Part shown: in pieces, positions 9,001 through 18,914 of the stretch
Numbering within the stretch: position 1 is the stretch's first letter
How the letters are laid out: each line of letters begins with the position of its first letter
Source of the DNA: Pseudooceanicola sediminis
GTDB taxonomy: Bacteria; Pseudomonadota; Alphaproteobacteria; Rhodobacterales; Rhodobacteraceae
Length of the DNA: 64,000 nt
Direction: 5' to 3'
Assembly (NCBI RefSeq): GCF_003575965.1
Contig: NZ_QWJJ01000006.1
Location: 124,001 to 188,000, forward strand
The notes under the pieces: generated by a model
The model's database searches: none
What the model was told of the DNA's origin: nothing
The model's input: only the letters and a program-made list of their open reading frames with translations
Made by a program: the position numbers and the translations under genes

Positions 9001-9489
9001 ACCGATTATGCCGCCCGGCACGAAATTTACGGCCCCGTGCGCACCTTGCCGACCAAGACGTTCTTTTACGGAATGGAACAGGGCGAACAGATCAGCGCCG
9101 AAATCGACCCCGGCAAGACGCTGGAAATCCGCCTTCAGGCCGTGGGGGATACGCGCGAAGATGGCAATGTGCGGGTGTTCTTCGAACTGAACGGCCAGCC
9201 GCGGGTGATCCGCGTACCGGATCGGTCGGCCACCGGCGCCTCTGCCGCGCGCCCGAAGGCCGATCCGACCAACGCAGCCCACGTCGCGGCACCGATGCCC
9301 GGTGTCGTCGCCTCGATCGGCGTCAGCGCGGGACAGGCGGTGAAGGAGGGCGATCTGCTGCTGACCATCGAAGCGATGAAGATGGAGACAGGCATGCACG
9401 CCGACCGCAGCGGCAAGATCAAGGCCGTGCATGTCACACCCGGCGGGCAGATCGACGCCAAGGACCTGCTGCTGGAATACGAAGAGTAA
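6046..9489 (+). CDS. pyc: Pyruvate carboxylase, single-chain biotin enzyme
   Basis: Carboxylates pyruvate to oxaloacetate with ATP and bicarbonate, refilling the TCA cycle. At 1147 residues it has the full single-polypeptide layout. The biotin carboxylase domain (about 1-450) opens with ILIANRGEIAIRI and carries a glycine-rich ATP loop GGGGRGM. The carboxyltransferase domain (about 530-810) has the metal-site motif DTTMRDGHQS. Then come the tetramerisation domain and a C-terminal biotinyl domain with EAMKME, the biotinylated lysine being K1112. The start is supported by AAGGAA five bases before the ATG. It is monocistronic, with a terminator at 9513-9543. Confidence 0.97.
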   Translation: MADFQKILIANRGEIAIRIMRAANEMGKKTVAVYAEEDKLSLHRFKSDEAYRIGEGMGPVAAYLSIPEIIRVAKMCGADAIHPGYGLLSENPDFVDACDAAGITFIGPKAKTMRQLGDKASARRVAIEAGVPVIPATEVLGDDMEAIKREAGEVGYPLMLKASWGGGGRGMRPINNEKELPEKVLEGRREAEAAFGNGEGYLEKMIIRARHVEVQILGDSQGNIYHLFERDCSVQRRNQKVVERAPAPYLTPEQRAEVCELGRKICAHVNYECAGTVEFLMDMDSQQFYFIEVNPRVQVEHTVTEEVTGIDIVQAQILIAEGKTLAEATGKASQGDIYLNGHALQTRITTEDPQNNFIPDYGRITAYRTATGMGIRLDGGTAYAGGVITRYYDSLLVKVTAKAQTPEKAIARMDRALREFRIRGVSTNIAFVQNLLKHPTFLSNEYTTKFIDTTPDLFDFATTQDRGTKVLTYIADITVNGHPETTGRATLPEGFKMPKPPTPRGDAPAGTRTLLDDKGPKAVADWMLAQKQLLITDTTMRDGHQSLLATRMRSIDMITAAPSYAANLPQLFSLECWGGATFDVAFRFLQEDPWQRLRDIRAACPNILTQMLLRGSNGVGYTNYPDNAVQAFVKQAAETGMDVFRVFDSLNWVENMRVAMDAVVETGKICEGAVCYTGDILNPDRAKYDLKYYVAMAKELEAAGAHILGLKDMAGLLKPAAARVLIKALKEEIGIPIHFHTHDTSGIAGASILAASEMGVDAADCAMDALSGNTSQPTMGSIVEALAHTERDTGLDIEEIRQMSDYWEAVRGQYIAFESGMQAPASEVYLHEMPGGQFTNLKAQARSMGLEERWHEVAHTYAQVNQMFGDIVKVTPSSKVVGDMALMMVSQGLSRAEVEDPARDISFPDSVIDMMRGNLGQPPGGFPAPLVAKILKGDAPNLDRPGKHLPPVDLEATRKELSDKLEGREVDDEDLNSYIMYPKVFTDYAARHEIYGPVRTLPTKTFFYGMEQGEQISAEIDPGKTLEIRLQAVGDTREDGNVRVFFELNGQPRVIRVPDRSATGASAARPKADPTNAAHVAAPMPGVVASIGVSAGQAVKEGDLLLTIEAMKMETGMHADRSGKIKAVHVTPGGQIDAKDLLLEYEE

Positions 9490-9512
9490 GGCACACCCAA
9501 GCACCGGACATG

Positions 9513-9543
9513 CGCCCCGCTGTTGCCGGCAGTGGGGCGTTTT
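9513..9543 (+). terminator. Rho-independent terminator after pyc
   Basis: CGCCCC and GGGGCG close a stem, extended inward by CTG/CAG, around TTGCCGG, followed by TTTT. It lies 24 bases after the pyc stop. Confidence 0.7.
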
Positions 9544-9660
9544 GCGGTGGATGCGGCCCCGCCAATGAGCTCTCATGACGCGGCGTCGAGGAGACGTGAT
9601 TGAACCCATCGGCGGCGGACACGTTTTGTAGGCAAGAGCAAGCAAACACGAGGTTCCGCC

Positions 9661-11037
9661 ATGAGCGCCGATATCACCACGATCAACCCCGCCAACCAGG
9701 AGCAGATTGCAACCTACACCCACATGAGCGACGCCGAGGCCGAGGCCACTGTCGACGCCTGCCACGAAGCCTTCATGAGCTGGCGCGAAACTTCGGTCAC
9801 CGACCGCGCGTCGGTGATCAAGGCGATCGGCCAGGGGTTGCGCGACAACAAGGAAGCCTTCGCGCAGCTGATGACGCAGGAAGTGGGCAAGCTGATCGGC
9901 GACAGCCGGCAAGAGATCGAGCTGTGCGCCGCGATCTGTGATTTCACGGCCGAGAATGGGCCGAGGGAGCTGGCCGAGGTAGAGCGCGACATTGACGGCG
10001 GGACAGGTGTCATCGCACACGCGCCCATTGGCGTGATCTACGGTATCCAGCCGTGGAATTTCCCCTGCTACCAAGCGGTGCGCTATGCCATCGCCAACCT
10101 GATGGCGGGCAATGGGGTGTTGCTGAAACATGCGGCCAATTGCACCGGCAGCGGGTTGTTCCTGCGCGACGTCATGGAACGCTCTGGCCTGCCCGAGCAT
10201 CTGTTCAGCGTTCTCGTGATCAGCCACGATCAATCCGACCGCATCATCCAGCATCCGCGCGTGCGGGGCGTCACCCTGACCGGTAGCGAGGTCGCCGGGC
10301 GGCACGTCGCCGAAAAGGCTGCAAGTGTCCTGAAAAAATCCGTCATGGAGCTGGGCTCGAACGACGCCTACATGGTGCTGGACGACGCCGATCTGGATCT
10401 GGCTGTCGAAACCTGCGTGGCAGGACGGTTGTACAACAACGGCCAGACTTGCGTGAATGCCAAGCGCTTTATCATCACCGAAAAGAACTATGACGCCTTT
10501 GTCGAAGCCTTTACCGCCAAGATGAAGGCGGTCGAGCTGGGGGACCCTACCGCAGAGGGCACAAAGCTGGGGCCGATGTCGAAGGTTGATCTGCGTGACG
10601 CGCTGCACGAACAGGTCGAGGAGAGCATTGCCAAGGGCGCGCGCGCATTGTGCGGGGGGACGGTGCCCGATCGCACGGGCGCATGGTACCCCGCGACGGT
10701 TCTGGTGGACGTGGCCCCTGGTCAGCCCGCCTACGATGACGAGCTGTTCGGGCCCGTCGCGTCGGTGATCAAGGCCAAGGACGACGAGGACGCGATGCGG
10801 ATCGCCAACGACAGCCGGTACGGTCTGGGCGGCGGCATCTTTTCCCGTGACGCAAAACGTGCGCGAGAGTTGGCGATCAAGTATTTCGACACGGGCATGG
10901 TATCGATCAACCGTTACAACGTAGCATTGCCCAACATGCCCTTTGGCGGGGTCAAGGATTCCGGCTATGGGCGCGAACACGGCGGCTTTGGCATCAAGGA
11001 ATTCGTCAACACGAAATCGGTCTATCTGGCCGCCTGA
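9661..11037 (+). CDS. NAD(P)-dependent aldehyde dehydrogenase, Sad/YneI (succinate-semialdehyde) type
   Basis: A 458-residue aldehyde dehydrogenase of the compact Sad/YneI subgroup, which oxidises succinate semialdehyde and similar aldehydes. The cofactor-binding region includes WNFPCYQAVR and the GSEVAGR loop. The general base is E230 in MELGSNDAY and the catalytic nucleophile is C264 in NNGQTCVNAKR. The C-terminal NMPFGGVKDSGYGREHG motif is typical of the superfamily. The exact substrate cannot be read from sequence. It stands alone between the pyc terminator and the convergent ohrR gene. Confidence 0.88.
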   Translation: MSADITTINPANQEQIATYTHMSDAEAEATVDACHEAFMSWRETSVTDRASVIKAIGQGLRDNKEAFAQLMTQEVGKLIGDSRQEIELCAAICDFTAENGPRELAEVERDIDGGTGVIAHAPIGVIYGIQPWNFPCYQAVRYAIANLMAGNGVLLKHAANCTGSGLFLRDVMERSGLPEHLFSVLVISHDQSDRIIQHPRVRGVTLTGSEVAGRHVAEKAASVLKKSVMELGSNDAYMVLDDADLDLAVETCVAGRLYNNGQTCVNAKRFIITEKNYDAFVEAFTAKMKAVELGDPTAEGTKLGPMSKVDLRDALHEQVEESIAKGARALCGGTVPDRTGAWYPATVLVDVAPGQPAYDDELFGPVASVIKAKDDEDAMRIANDSRYGLGGGIFSRDAKRARELAIKYFDTGMVSINRYNVALPNMPFGGVKDSGYGREHGGFGIKEFVNTKSVYLAA

Positions 11038-11110
11038 CGCCTCTTGGTCAGGGCCGGGTTTCGCGCCCTGCCCTTCGGCCCTGCCACCATGTCATTGGAT
11101 ACGGACTTTC

Positions 11111-11134
11111 GGCCCCTTTCCCAGGAAAGGGGCC
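11111..11134. terminator. Hairpin between convergent genes
   Basis: GGCCCCTTTCC and GGAAAGGGGCC form a perfect 11-bp stem between the aldehyde dehydrogenase and ohrR stops. No T tract follows on the plus strand, so its strength as a terminator is uncertain. Confidence 0.5.
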
Positions 11135-11154
11135 GTCTGCACGAAAGCGCCCAT

Positions 11155-11652
11155 CTAAGCGCCGCGCCGTGCCTGTTGCGCGGCCGTGTCGATCTGGGCC
11201 CGTAACAGTTGCAGCGTCTTGAGCGTTTGGTGGTAGCTTTCTTCGGTCATGCCGCTGTCGCGCGCAATGCAGCCCGGAACCTCGGCCGCCTGGGCCGCGC
11301 GCACCCGCCCCGTTTCGGTCAACGCCACCACAACACGCCGTTCGTCCTGCTGGGAGCGCACACGCGTGACCAACCCCGCCGCCGTCATACGCTTGAGCAG
11401 CGGCGACAGGGTATTCGTCTCCATCGCCAATGTCGCACCCAAGGTGCCGACGCCCTGCCGGTCCTGATCACGAAGCGACAGCAACACAAGAAACTGCGGA
11501 TAGGTCAGATCGAGCCGTTCCAGATGCGGCGTGTAGAGCCGGATAAAGGCGTGGCTGGCCGCATAGAGGTTGAAGCATAGCAAGGCCTCGGTCCCTTGCG
11601 GGGCCGTCACCTGCGGAGAGTTGGGGGGCAATGATGGCTGGATATCGGTCAC
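11155..11652 (-). CDS. ohrR: OhrR, MarR-family organic-peroxide sensing repressor
   Basis: Dimeric winged-helix repressor that releases DNA when organic hydroperoxides oxidise a reactive cysteine. The conserved sensor motif LCFNLYAASHA contains C26, and LTYPQFLVLL and DERRVVVALTETG (wing) follow. A second cysteine, C128 in VPGCIARD, sits about 100 residues later, the spacing seen in two-cysteine OhrR proteins such as that of Xanthomonas. The start is uncertain: the GTG at 11652 is used here, but its GGAGG is only one base upstream; an opening as far back as 11769 would overlap ohr and is unlikely. Divergent from ohr, with palindromic operators between. Confidence 0.87.
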   Translation of the reverse strand: MTDIQPSLPPNSPQVTAPQGTEALLCFNLYAASHAFIRLYTPHLERLDLTYPQFLVLLSLRDQDRQGVGTLGATLAMETNTLSPLLKRMTAAGLVTRVRSQQDERRVVVALTETGRVRAAQAAEVPGCIARDSGMTEESYHQTLKTLQLLRAQIDTAAQQARRGA

Positions 11653-11664
11653 GCCTCCAAAATA

Positions 11665-11678
11665 AGTCGCGCACGACT
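11665..11678. promoter_or_regulatory. OhrR operator candidate 1
   Basis: AGTCGCGCACGACT is a perfect inverted repeat just upstream of ohrR. It shares the core TCG-Y-GCACGA with a second site 52 bp away near ohr, which suggests one regulator acting on both promoters. Confidence 0.6.
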
Positions 11679-11718
11679 TTATCACAAGTCTTGTCTTGGG
11701 TGGCGGATGACATATATA

Positions 11719-11728
11719 TCGTGCACGA
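11719..11728. promoter_or_regulatory. OhrR operator candidate 2
   Basis: TCGTGCACGA is a perfect palindrome flanked by AT-rich bases, about 34 bases before the ohr start. It repeats the core of the site at 11665-11678. Confidence 0.6.
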
Positions 11729-11761
11729 CATAACCGCCTGCGATACAAAAGGACCCTCTCC

Positions 11762-12190
11762 ATGGCCATTCAACCTCTTTACACCACCACCGCCTCTGCC
11801 AGCGGCGGTCGCGAAGGCACCGCCGGCACCGACGATGGCAACCTGTCCGTATCCCTGGTGATGCCCAAGGAACTGGGCGGACCGGGTGGCGACGGCACCA
11901 ACCCCGAGCAATTGTTTGCAACCGGCTATGCCGCCTGCTTTCACTCTGCGCTGAAAATGGTGGCCGGCATGTCGAAGGTGAAATTGCCCGAGGGCGCAAA
12001 GACCTCGGCCGAGATCGGTATCGGCAAGCGCGAAGACGGCCAGGGTTCTGGGCTGACCGCCGCACTGACCGTGACCCTGCCCGGGCTTGAGGGCGACGTG
12101 GCCGACGATCTGATCGCCAAGGCCCATGCCGCCTGCCCCTACAGCGCGGCGATCAAGGGAAACGTTGACGTGACTGTCAGTCGCGCCTGA
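11762..12190 (+). CDS. ohr: Ohr, organic hydroperoxide reductase
   Basis: Small OsmC/Ohr-family thiol peroxidase that reduces fatty-acid and other organic hydroperoxides, usually with lipoylated proteins as reductant. It has 142 residues, typical of Ohr, with both catalytic cysteines: C59 in YAACFHSAL and C125 in AHAACPYSAAI. The N-terminal PLYTTTASASGGREG segment is characteristic of Ohr rather than OsmC. The divergent ohrR gene and the two shared palindromes indicate peroxide-induced expression. Confidence 0.96.
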   Translation: MAIQPLYTTTASASGGREGTAGTDDGNLSVSLVMPKELGGPGGDGTNPEQLFATGYAACFHSALKMVAGMSKVKLPEGAKTSAEIGIGKREDGQGSGLTAALTVTLPGLEGDVADDLIAKAHAACPYSAAIKGNVDVTVSRA

Positions 12191-12305
12191 CGGGGCCTAC
12201 CCAAGACCGAATGGCCCGGACGGCCCAGTGCCACCGGGCCATTCACCAGTCAGGCGCGCCAATCCGCCGCGATCAAAATTCTTCTCAGCGCGGCCAAATT
12301 TCCTC

Positions 12306-12332
12306 TTGCGGCCAGACGGTGTTCTTTATACA
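12306..12332 (+). promoter_or_regulatory. Possible tRNA-Gly promoter
   Basis: TTGCGG at 12306 and TATACA at 12327 could be -35 and -10 boxes with a short 15-base spacer, ending 20 bases before the first tRNA-Gly. The layout resembles the clearer promoter of tRNA-Glu later in the window. Confidence 0.35.
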
Positions 12333-12352
12333 TCGTGCGACACCAAACGGAT

Positions 12353-12427
12353 GCGGGCGTAGCTCAGGGGTAGAGCATTACCTTGCCAAGGTAAGGGTCG
12401 AGAGTTCGAATCTCTTCGCCCGCTCCA
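12353..12427 (+). tRNA. tRNA-Gly (anticodon GCC), copy 1
   Basis: The acceptor arms GCGGGCG and CGCCCGC pair fully, the anticodon loop reads TTGCCAA (anticodon GCC), the T arm contains GTTCGAATC, and CCA is encoded. It is identical to the second copy 127 bases downstream. Confidence 0.97.
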
Positions 12428-12479
12428 ATTGGTCCTTTTCGAAGGAAAGACCCGGGATCACCAATCCCACGCCAAGGAA

Positions 12480-12554
12480 GCGGGCGTAGCTCAGGGGTAG
12501 AGCATTACCTTGCCAAGGTAAGGGTCGAGAGTTCGAATCTCTTCGCCCGCTCCA
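12480..12554 (+). tRNA. tRNA-Gly (anticodon GCC), copy 2
   Basis: Sequence identical to copy 1 including the encoded CCA. The 52-base spacer between the two is unique sequence, so the pair is probably co-transcribed. Confidence 0.97.
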
Positions 12555-12977
12555 ACACTCTCTCATGAAACTAAAGACTTAGCCTTCGGGCGTAGGGAAA
12601 TGCCACAGCCGTCTTATTTCGAGACGCCGCAGGGAATTACTGCCGCTTTCGCGCGGGACCCCATCCTGTTTGCTTTGCTTTGATCAAATAGAGGCAGGGT
12701 CAGGTCAGATGCCGCTCTGCAGGCAGGCCGCACCGAGACCCTTGCGGCGCCGCCAGAGCGACACCCTCTTGCAGGTAGGGTCTGCCGGAACCTCGTCGGC
12801 CAGAAGCAACCCTGAAATCTTTGGCCTTTGTCTATCAGGTTCAGGATATGCAGCGGCGATTATAGATTGAATCGCACAGACTTCCTCAAGTTACCGAAAG
12901 AAGCTTCCCGCCAATCTGGCCGCGCCGTCAACTGGCGCGGCCGCGTGGAGAGTTCAAAGCGGCTGGAGCAAAGACAC
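12555..12977. other. Intergenic stretch between tRNA-Gly and aldo/keto reductase
   Basis: I see no supported gene in this 420-base gap. The only notable structure is the GC hairpin at 12918-12942. Confidence 0.6.
12918..12942 (-). terminator. Strong hairpin after the aldo/keto reductase
   Basis: GGCCGCGCC and GGCGCGGCC form a perfect 9-bp stem around GTCAACT, 36 bases past the stop. It lacks a T tract, so it may terminate inefficiently or protect the mRNA end. Confidence 0.45.
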
Positions 12978-13799
12978 CTAGTCGAACTCCGCAGCATCTG
13001 GATCGGGCCCGATCCGCGCACCTGTTTCCATACCTTCGATCGCAGCCATATCGGCATCCGACAGCTCGAAAGACTGGGCTGCAAAATTGGACGCCATGTG
13101 ATCAGGGTTGCTTGAGCGTGGGATCACCGACAGGCCCAACTGTATATGCCAGCGCAGAATGACTTGGGGAACCGAACGATCCAAACGCCTCGCGATCTCG
13201 ACCAATGTCGGGTCAGAGAAAGCGTTGGCGCGCCCTAGCGGAGACCAGCTCTGCGTGATGACTCCCCGCTCGGCATTGGCTGCGCGCATATCGGACTGCT
13301 GCATCCGTGGATGCAACTCGATCTGGTTCAGAGCCGGGGCCACGCCGGTTTTGGCGATGATGCGATCAAGGTGCGTGGCCGTGAAGTTCGACACCCCGAT
13401 CGAGCGCACCAGCCCGGTATCGCGGGCCTCGATCAGCGCCTGCCAGGTTTCGACGTAGAGGTCCTTTTCCGGGCACGGCCAATGGATCAGCATCAGGTCC
13501 AGGTAGTCGAGACCCGTCCGCTCAAGACTGCCCCGTATTGCTGCGCGCGCAGCGTCACGGCCCTGGTCGGAATTCCAGACCTTGGAGGTGACGAACAGAT
13601 CCTCGCGCGCGACGCCGCTGTTACGCACGCCGCGGCCCATTCCGGCCTCATTGCCGTAGATCCTGGCACCGTCGATCAGACGATACCCGAGCCCTATCGC
13701 CGTTGCGACAGCATTTTCGGTGGTTTCCTCGGGGATTTGCCAGACCCCGAAGCCCATTTGCGGAATGGAGCGGGTGTCATTCAGGCTCAGCTTTTGCAT
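12978..13799 (-). CDS. Aldo/keto reductase (2,5-diketogluconate reductase-like)
   Basis: A monomeric NADPH-dependent carbonyl reductase of the AKR superfamily, 273 residues. The catalytic tetrad is visible: D43 and Y48 in LIDGARIYGNE, K73 in TSKVWNSDQG and H106 in LIHWP. SIGVSNF and IPRSSNPDHM match the substrate loop and the cofactor 2'-phosphate binding site. The usual DTA before the catalytic Tyr is DGA here, a minor change. The substrate cannot be told. No operon partner; the start ATG follows a GAGGG-type site. Confidence 0.9.
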   Translation of the reverse strand: MQKLSLNDTRSIPQMGFGVWQIPEETTENAVATAIGLGYRLIDGARIYGNEAGMGRGVRNSGVAREDLFVTSKVWNSDQGRDAARAAIRGSLERTGLDYLDLMLIHWPCPEKDLYVETWQALIEARDTGLVRSIGVSNFTATHLDRIIAKTGVAPALNQIELHPRMQQSDMRAANAERGVITQSWSPLGRANAFSDPTLVEIARRLDRSVPQVILRWHIQLGLSVIPRSSNPDHMASNFAAQSFELSDADMAAIEGMETGARIGPDPDAAEFD

Positions 13800-14131
13800 T
13801 GCGCCCTCCTATTTTTCAGGGTTCGTGCGCCGTTGAGATGGCACGTTGCGCAAAAGGGTAAACCTGTACTGGCGAAAGACCACGAAAAGATCTGTCCGCA
13901 GGCGCGCAGGTCGGGTTCGGCGTGTGCGATGGGGGCAGTTGAGTGTGCCGCGAGACGAGAGTGACAAGGATACCGTTGCATGGCTTTCGCAGCTGCGCGG
14001 GCGCCTTAGACCGGGCGCCAGCCCCCGGACCCCCGGGATATTTCCGACAGGGAAACATGTATGGGCGCGCTTGTCGGGACGACGGTGGCGGCACGGCGGT
14101 GGGGGCAAGCATATGCCCACGACAGAAAAAA
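13800..14131. other. Intergenic region between AKR and rpoD
   Basis: About 370 bases separate the aldo/keto reductase start from the rpoD stop. I see no gene. It contains a degenerate copy (about 14029-14052) of the dispersed CCCGGGGTATTTC-type motif and, at its right end, the rpoD terminator. Confidence 0.55.
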
Positions 14132-14155
14132 GGCGCCCGTTGCGGGGCGCCTTTT
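14126..14155. terminator. rpoD Rho-independent terminator
   Basis: GGCGCCC and GGGCGCC form a 7-bp GC stem flanked by A6 on the left and T4 on the right, so it can act on both strands. For rpoD (minus strand) it is followed by six T residues. Confidence 0.8.
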
Positions 14156-14173
14156 CATGAGAGTTTGACCGGA

Positions 14174-16156
<1,983 letters not shown>

Positions 16157-16214
16157 GGCGATACTCCTTGGCAGTGGATCGGGGCAGTGGTCGAACATCG
16201 GATCGACACGCGGT

Positions 16215-16233
16215 GATTCGCTTAGAGCGAATC
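16215..16233. promoter_or_regulatory. Inverted repeat in the dnaG-rpoD gap
   Basis: GATTCGC and GCGAATC form a perfect 7-bp inverted repeat around TTAGA about 60 bases before rpoD; further GATTCG copies follow nearby. It may be an operator or an attenuating hairpin. Confidence 0.35.
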
Positions 16234-16303
16234 AATAGCGGGTTTGTCCGATTCGCACACCCGTTTACCCTGAATTTCTTGAGGATACCTGTATTTTTAC
16301 GTT

Positions 16304-18274
16304 TCAGCCGCGTGGCTTTGTGTAGCGAATCGACTGAACCAGTGCATCGAGGGCGCTTCGTTCGCCCCGATTGATTCGGGCACCATTCTCTCCCAGGTCA
16401 TATTCCGCGCGATCCTCATTCTCGCTTCGTGTGGCTGCGTTGCGGGCCTGTGCAGCCTGCCCCAGACGCCAGGTCATCGCCTCATCCTCGGATCCGAGGA
16501 TATCTTCCTCGGCTTCGGCGATTTCCGCCCTGAGCGCACGCGCGGCCTGAAGCTTGGCAAGCTCCTCGGCCACGGTCATGCGGGCCATTTCCTCGTCCCC
16601 CGGATGTCGCACGGGGGGGCACAGGGCCACATGGTGCTGCGCAAGCAGTTCGTCAAGGGCGCCCGGCCCCAGTGCCGCCGCTATTTCAGCGTGCAACACC
16701 TCGGTTCCGCGCCCTGCAAAGGCCAGTATCAGGTCACGCAAACGGGCGTGACGTGCATCACGGCATTCCATCCGCTCCAACCCCAGTTCGAAGTCGTCGA
16801 CAATGCAGGGGGTGCAGATGATCGCCGCAAGGATGACCGCTTCGCGCAGGCCCTCGGTCGCGGCCGCGTCATCGGACGCCAGGATAGAGTTGCGGGTGGA
16901 TTGCATCGGGATGGCCGGAGGTTTCCAGGGTTTGCCCTTTTCCCAGCGGCTCGATGCCCGCCCCGCCCCGCTACGCCCCGTTTGCGCGCGGCTGCGAAAC
17001 AGCTCCCGGCTCTTGTCGCGCAACGCCTGTTCGTAGTGATAGCGCAGCCCTTCGTCGGGGATCTGGCGGGTCGCGGTGCGCAGCGCCGCATCCAGTGCCG
17101 CACGGCGATCGGGGCTGTCGAACGTCTTTCCTTCGGTTTCGCGCAGCCAGAGCAATTCGGCCAAGGGCAAGGCCGTCTCGACCACCTTTTGCATGGCGGC
17201 GGCCCCCTTGGCCTTGATCAATTCGTCAGGGTCCTGCCCTTCGGGCAGGATCGCGAACCGGATCGAGCGCCCGACCTGAAGCTTCGGCAGCGCCAGGTCG
17301 ATCACCTTTCGGGCTGCGCGCATCCCCGCGGCATCGCCATCCAGAGACATCACCGGTTCGGGCGAAACACGCCAGAGCAGATCAAGATGATGTTCGGTGA
17401 CCGCCGTGCCGAGGTTGGCGACAGCACCGCCGAACCCGGCCTCGACCAGCGCGATTGCATCCATGTAGCCCTCGGCCACGATCAGCGCGGCGCCCTTGCC
17501 GACAGCCTCTCGCGCCGGGCCGTAGTTGAACAAGGTCCGCCCCTTGTCGAACAGCTCCGTCTCGGGAGAGTTGAGATATTTCGCATTATCATTGGGATCC
17601 ATGGCGCGACCACCGAAGGCGATGCAGCGGCCACGGGGATCGCGAATGGGAAACATGATGCGATTGCGGAAGGTGTCGTAGGGCTTGCCCCCCTTGGAGG
17701 ACGGTTTGGCAAGACCGCAGGCCAGGATCTCCTCGGGACGTGCACCCTTGCCGATCAGGTGATCCCAAAGGCCCTGCCAGCTGTCCGGCGCGAAGCCGAG
17801 GTTCCAGCGCGCCCGGGCCTCCGGACCAAGGCCACGGCGGTCAAGATAGGCGCTTGCGTCGCGCCCTGCGCCGCCGCGCAACGCCAGCGCAAAGAACTTC
17901 ACCGCCTCTTCCATCAGTTCACTGAGGGTGGCGCGTTTCTCGGCTTTCCTGGCGGCCTGCGGATCGCGGGCCGGCATCTGCATCCCGGCTTCTCGGGCCA
18001 GGATCTCCACCGCTTCCATGAATTCTACATTTTCGGTCTTGCGCACGAAGGCGATGGCATCGCCTTTTTCATGGCACCCGAAGCAATAGAAAAAGCCCTT
18101 GCGATCATCGACGTGGAAAGAGGCGCTCTTTTCCTGGTGGAACGGACAGGGCGCCCAGAGATCACCTTTGCCCGGTTGCGATTTCTTGTTGTCCCATAGG
18201 ACTTTGCGCCCGACCACCTGAGCGAGCGAGATGCGGGATTGCAATTCATCCATGAACGAGGAGTCGAGCTTCAT
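16304..18274 (-). CDS. dnaG: DNA primase DnaG
   Basis: Synthesises RNA primers for replication. The N-terminal CHC2 zinc finger is complete: C43, H46, C64, C67 in CPFH and CFGC. The TOPRIM catalytic core shows ALIVAEGYMDAI (the EGYMD acidic motif) and MSLDGDAAG (the DxD). The C-terminal helicase-binding region is present, giving 656 residues, as expected. It is encoded upstream of rpoD on the same strand with a 147-base gap, so the two may be partly co-transcribed. Confidence 0.97.
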   Translation of the reverse strand: MKLDSSFMDELQSRISLAQVVGRKVLWDNKKSQPGKGDLWAPCPFHQEKSASFHVDDRKGFFYCFGCHEKGDAIAFVRKTENVEFMEAVEILAREAGMQMPARDPQAARKAEKRATLSELMEEAVKFFALALRGGAGRDASAYLDRRGLGPEARARWNLGFAPDSWQGLWDHLIGKGARPEEILACGLAKPSSKGGKPYDTFRNRIMFPIRDPRGRCIAFGGRAMDPNDNAKYLNSPETELFDKGRTLFNYGPAREAVGKGAALIVAEGYMDAIALVEAGFGGAVANLGTAVTEHHLDLLWRVSPEPVMSLDGDAAGMRAARKVIDLALPKLQVGRSIRFAILPEGQDPDELIKAKGAAAMQKVVETALPLAELLWLRETEGKTFDSPDRRAALDAALRTATRQIPDEGLRYHYEQALRDKSRELFRSRAQTGRSGAGRASSRWEKGKPWKPPAIPMQSTRNSILASDDAAATEGLREAVILAAIICTPCIVDDFELGLERMECRDARHARLRDLILAFAGRGTEVLHAEIAAALGPGALDELLAQHHVALCPPVRHPGDEEMARMTVAEELAKLQAARALRAEIAEAEEDILGSEDEAMTWRLGQAAQARNAATRSENEDRAEYDLGENGARINRGERSALDALVQSIRYTKPRG

Positions 18275-18359
18275 GCCGCTAAATATCGGGCCTCTGGCGG
18301 CCTAAGTCCAGATGCCGCAGGCAGCCACCTGCCAAGACGGCGGCAAGCTGCGCTGACGC

Positions 18360-18914
18360 CTAGAGATTTTCCCGCGCGGCGCAGCTCAGCAGACCATGGC
18401 GCAGTTCATCTAGCAGGGTCTCGGCCATGGAGCGGAAAACCATCAGGCGAAACCCATCCTCGCTGACACGCGTGACACAGGCCATCATGTGACGAATTTC
18501 GGTTCGGGCGACGGCCCCCTGCGCGAAGTGCGCCGCGCGCAGGTCCAGCGGGCATAACCGCGCCAGCACATCACGCGCCAGCGGCCCCTCCAGCAGGACG
18601 GTGCTCCAGCCGTCGGACTGATCGGTCAGCGCCGCGACATCGGAAAGAGAGTGTGCAGGCGACACGCCGATCAGCAGGTATTGGCGATGCCCGAACCACA
18701 GACACCGACCGCCCGCAGAGGTGCTTGTCTGACCGACGCCAGGCAATGCCAGGCCGTGCTCATCCATCAGCACCGTCGCCAGCGCATCGGCCCCCGCCCC
18801 CGGCATCATGCTGGTCATCTGCTGCATCGGCAGAACCCTGATCGCCGTTCCGGCGCGTTCGATCACGTCACCCTGTGGCAGCGCGTTTTGCGCACTGAGC
18901 GTTACATCAGCCAC
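18360..18914 (-). CDS. soxG: Sarcosine oxidase gamma subunit
   Basis: The smallest-complexity structural subunit of heterotetrameric sarcosine oxidase, about 184 residues. It resembles the SoxG family with QMTSMMPG near the N terminus and LEGPLARDVLARLCPLDL in the middle. The GTG start at 18914 is preceded by GGAGGG seven bases away and overlaps the soxA stop by eight bases (GTGGCTGA), which implies translational coupling. Last gene of the soxBDAG operon. Confidence 0.9.
   Translation of the reverse strand: MADVTLSAQNALPQGDVIERAGTAIRVLPMQQMTSMMPGAGADALATVLMDEHGLALPGVGQTSTSAGGRCLWFGHRQYLLIGVSPAHSLSDVAALTDQSDGWSTVLLEGPLARDVLARLCPLDLRAAHFAQGAVARTEIRHMMACVTRVSEDGFRLMVFRSMAETLLDELRHGLLSCAARENL

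Noticed and set aside
8386-10980. Long open frame opposite the end of pyc and the aldehyde dehydrogenase
   Set aside because: Crosses two clear genes and a terminator on the other strand; no motifs.
12211-12489. Small open frame over the first tRNA-Gly
   Set aside because: It runs through a tRNA gene.
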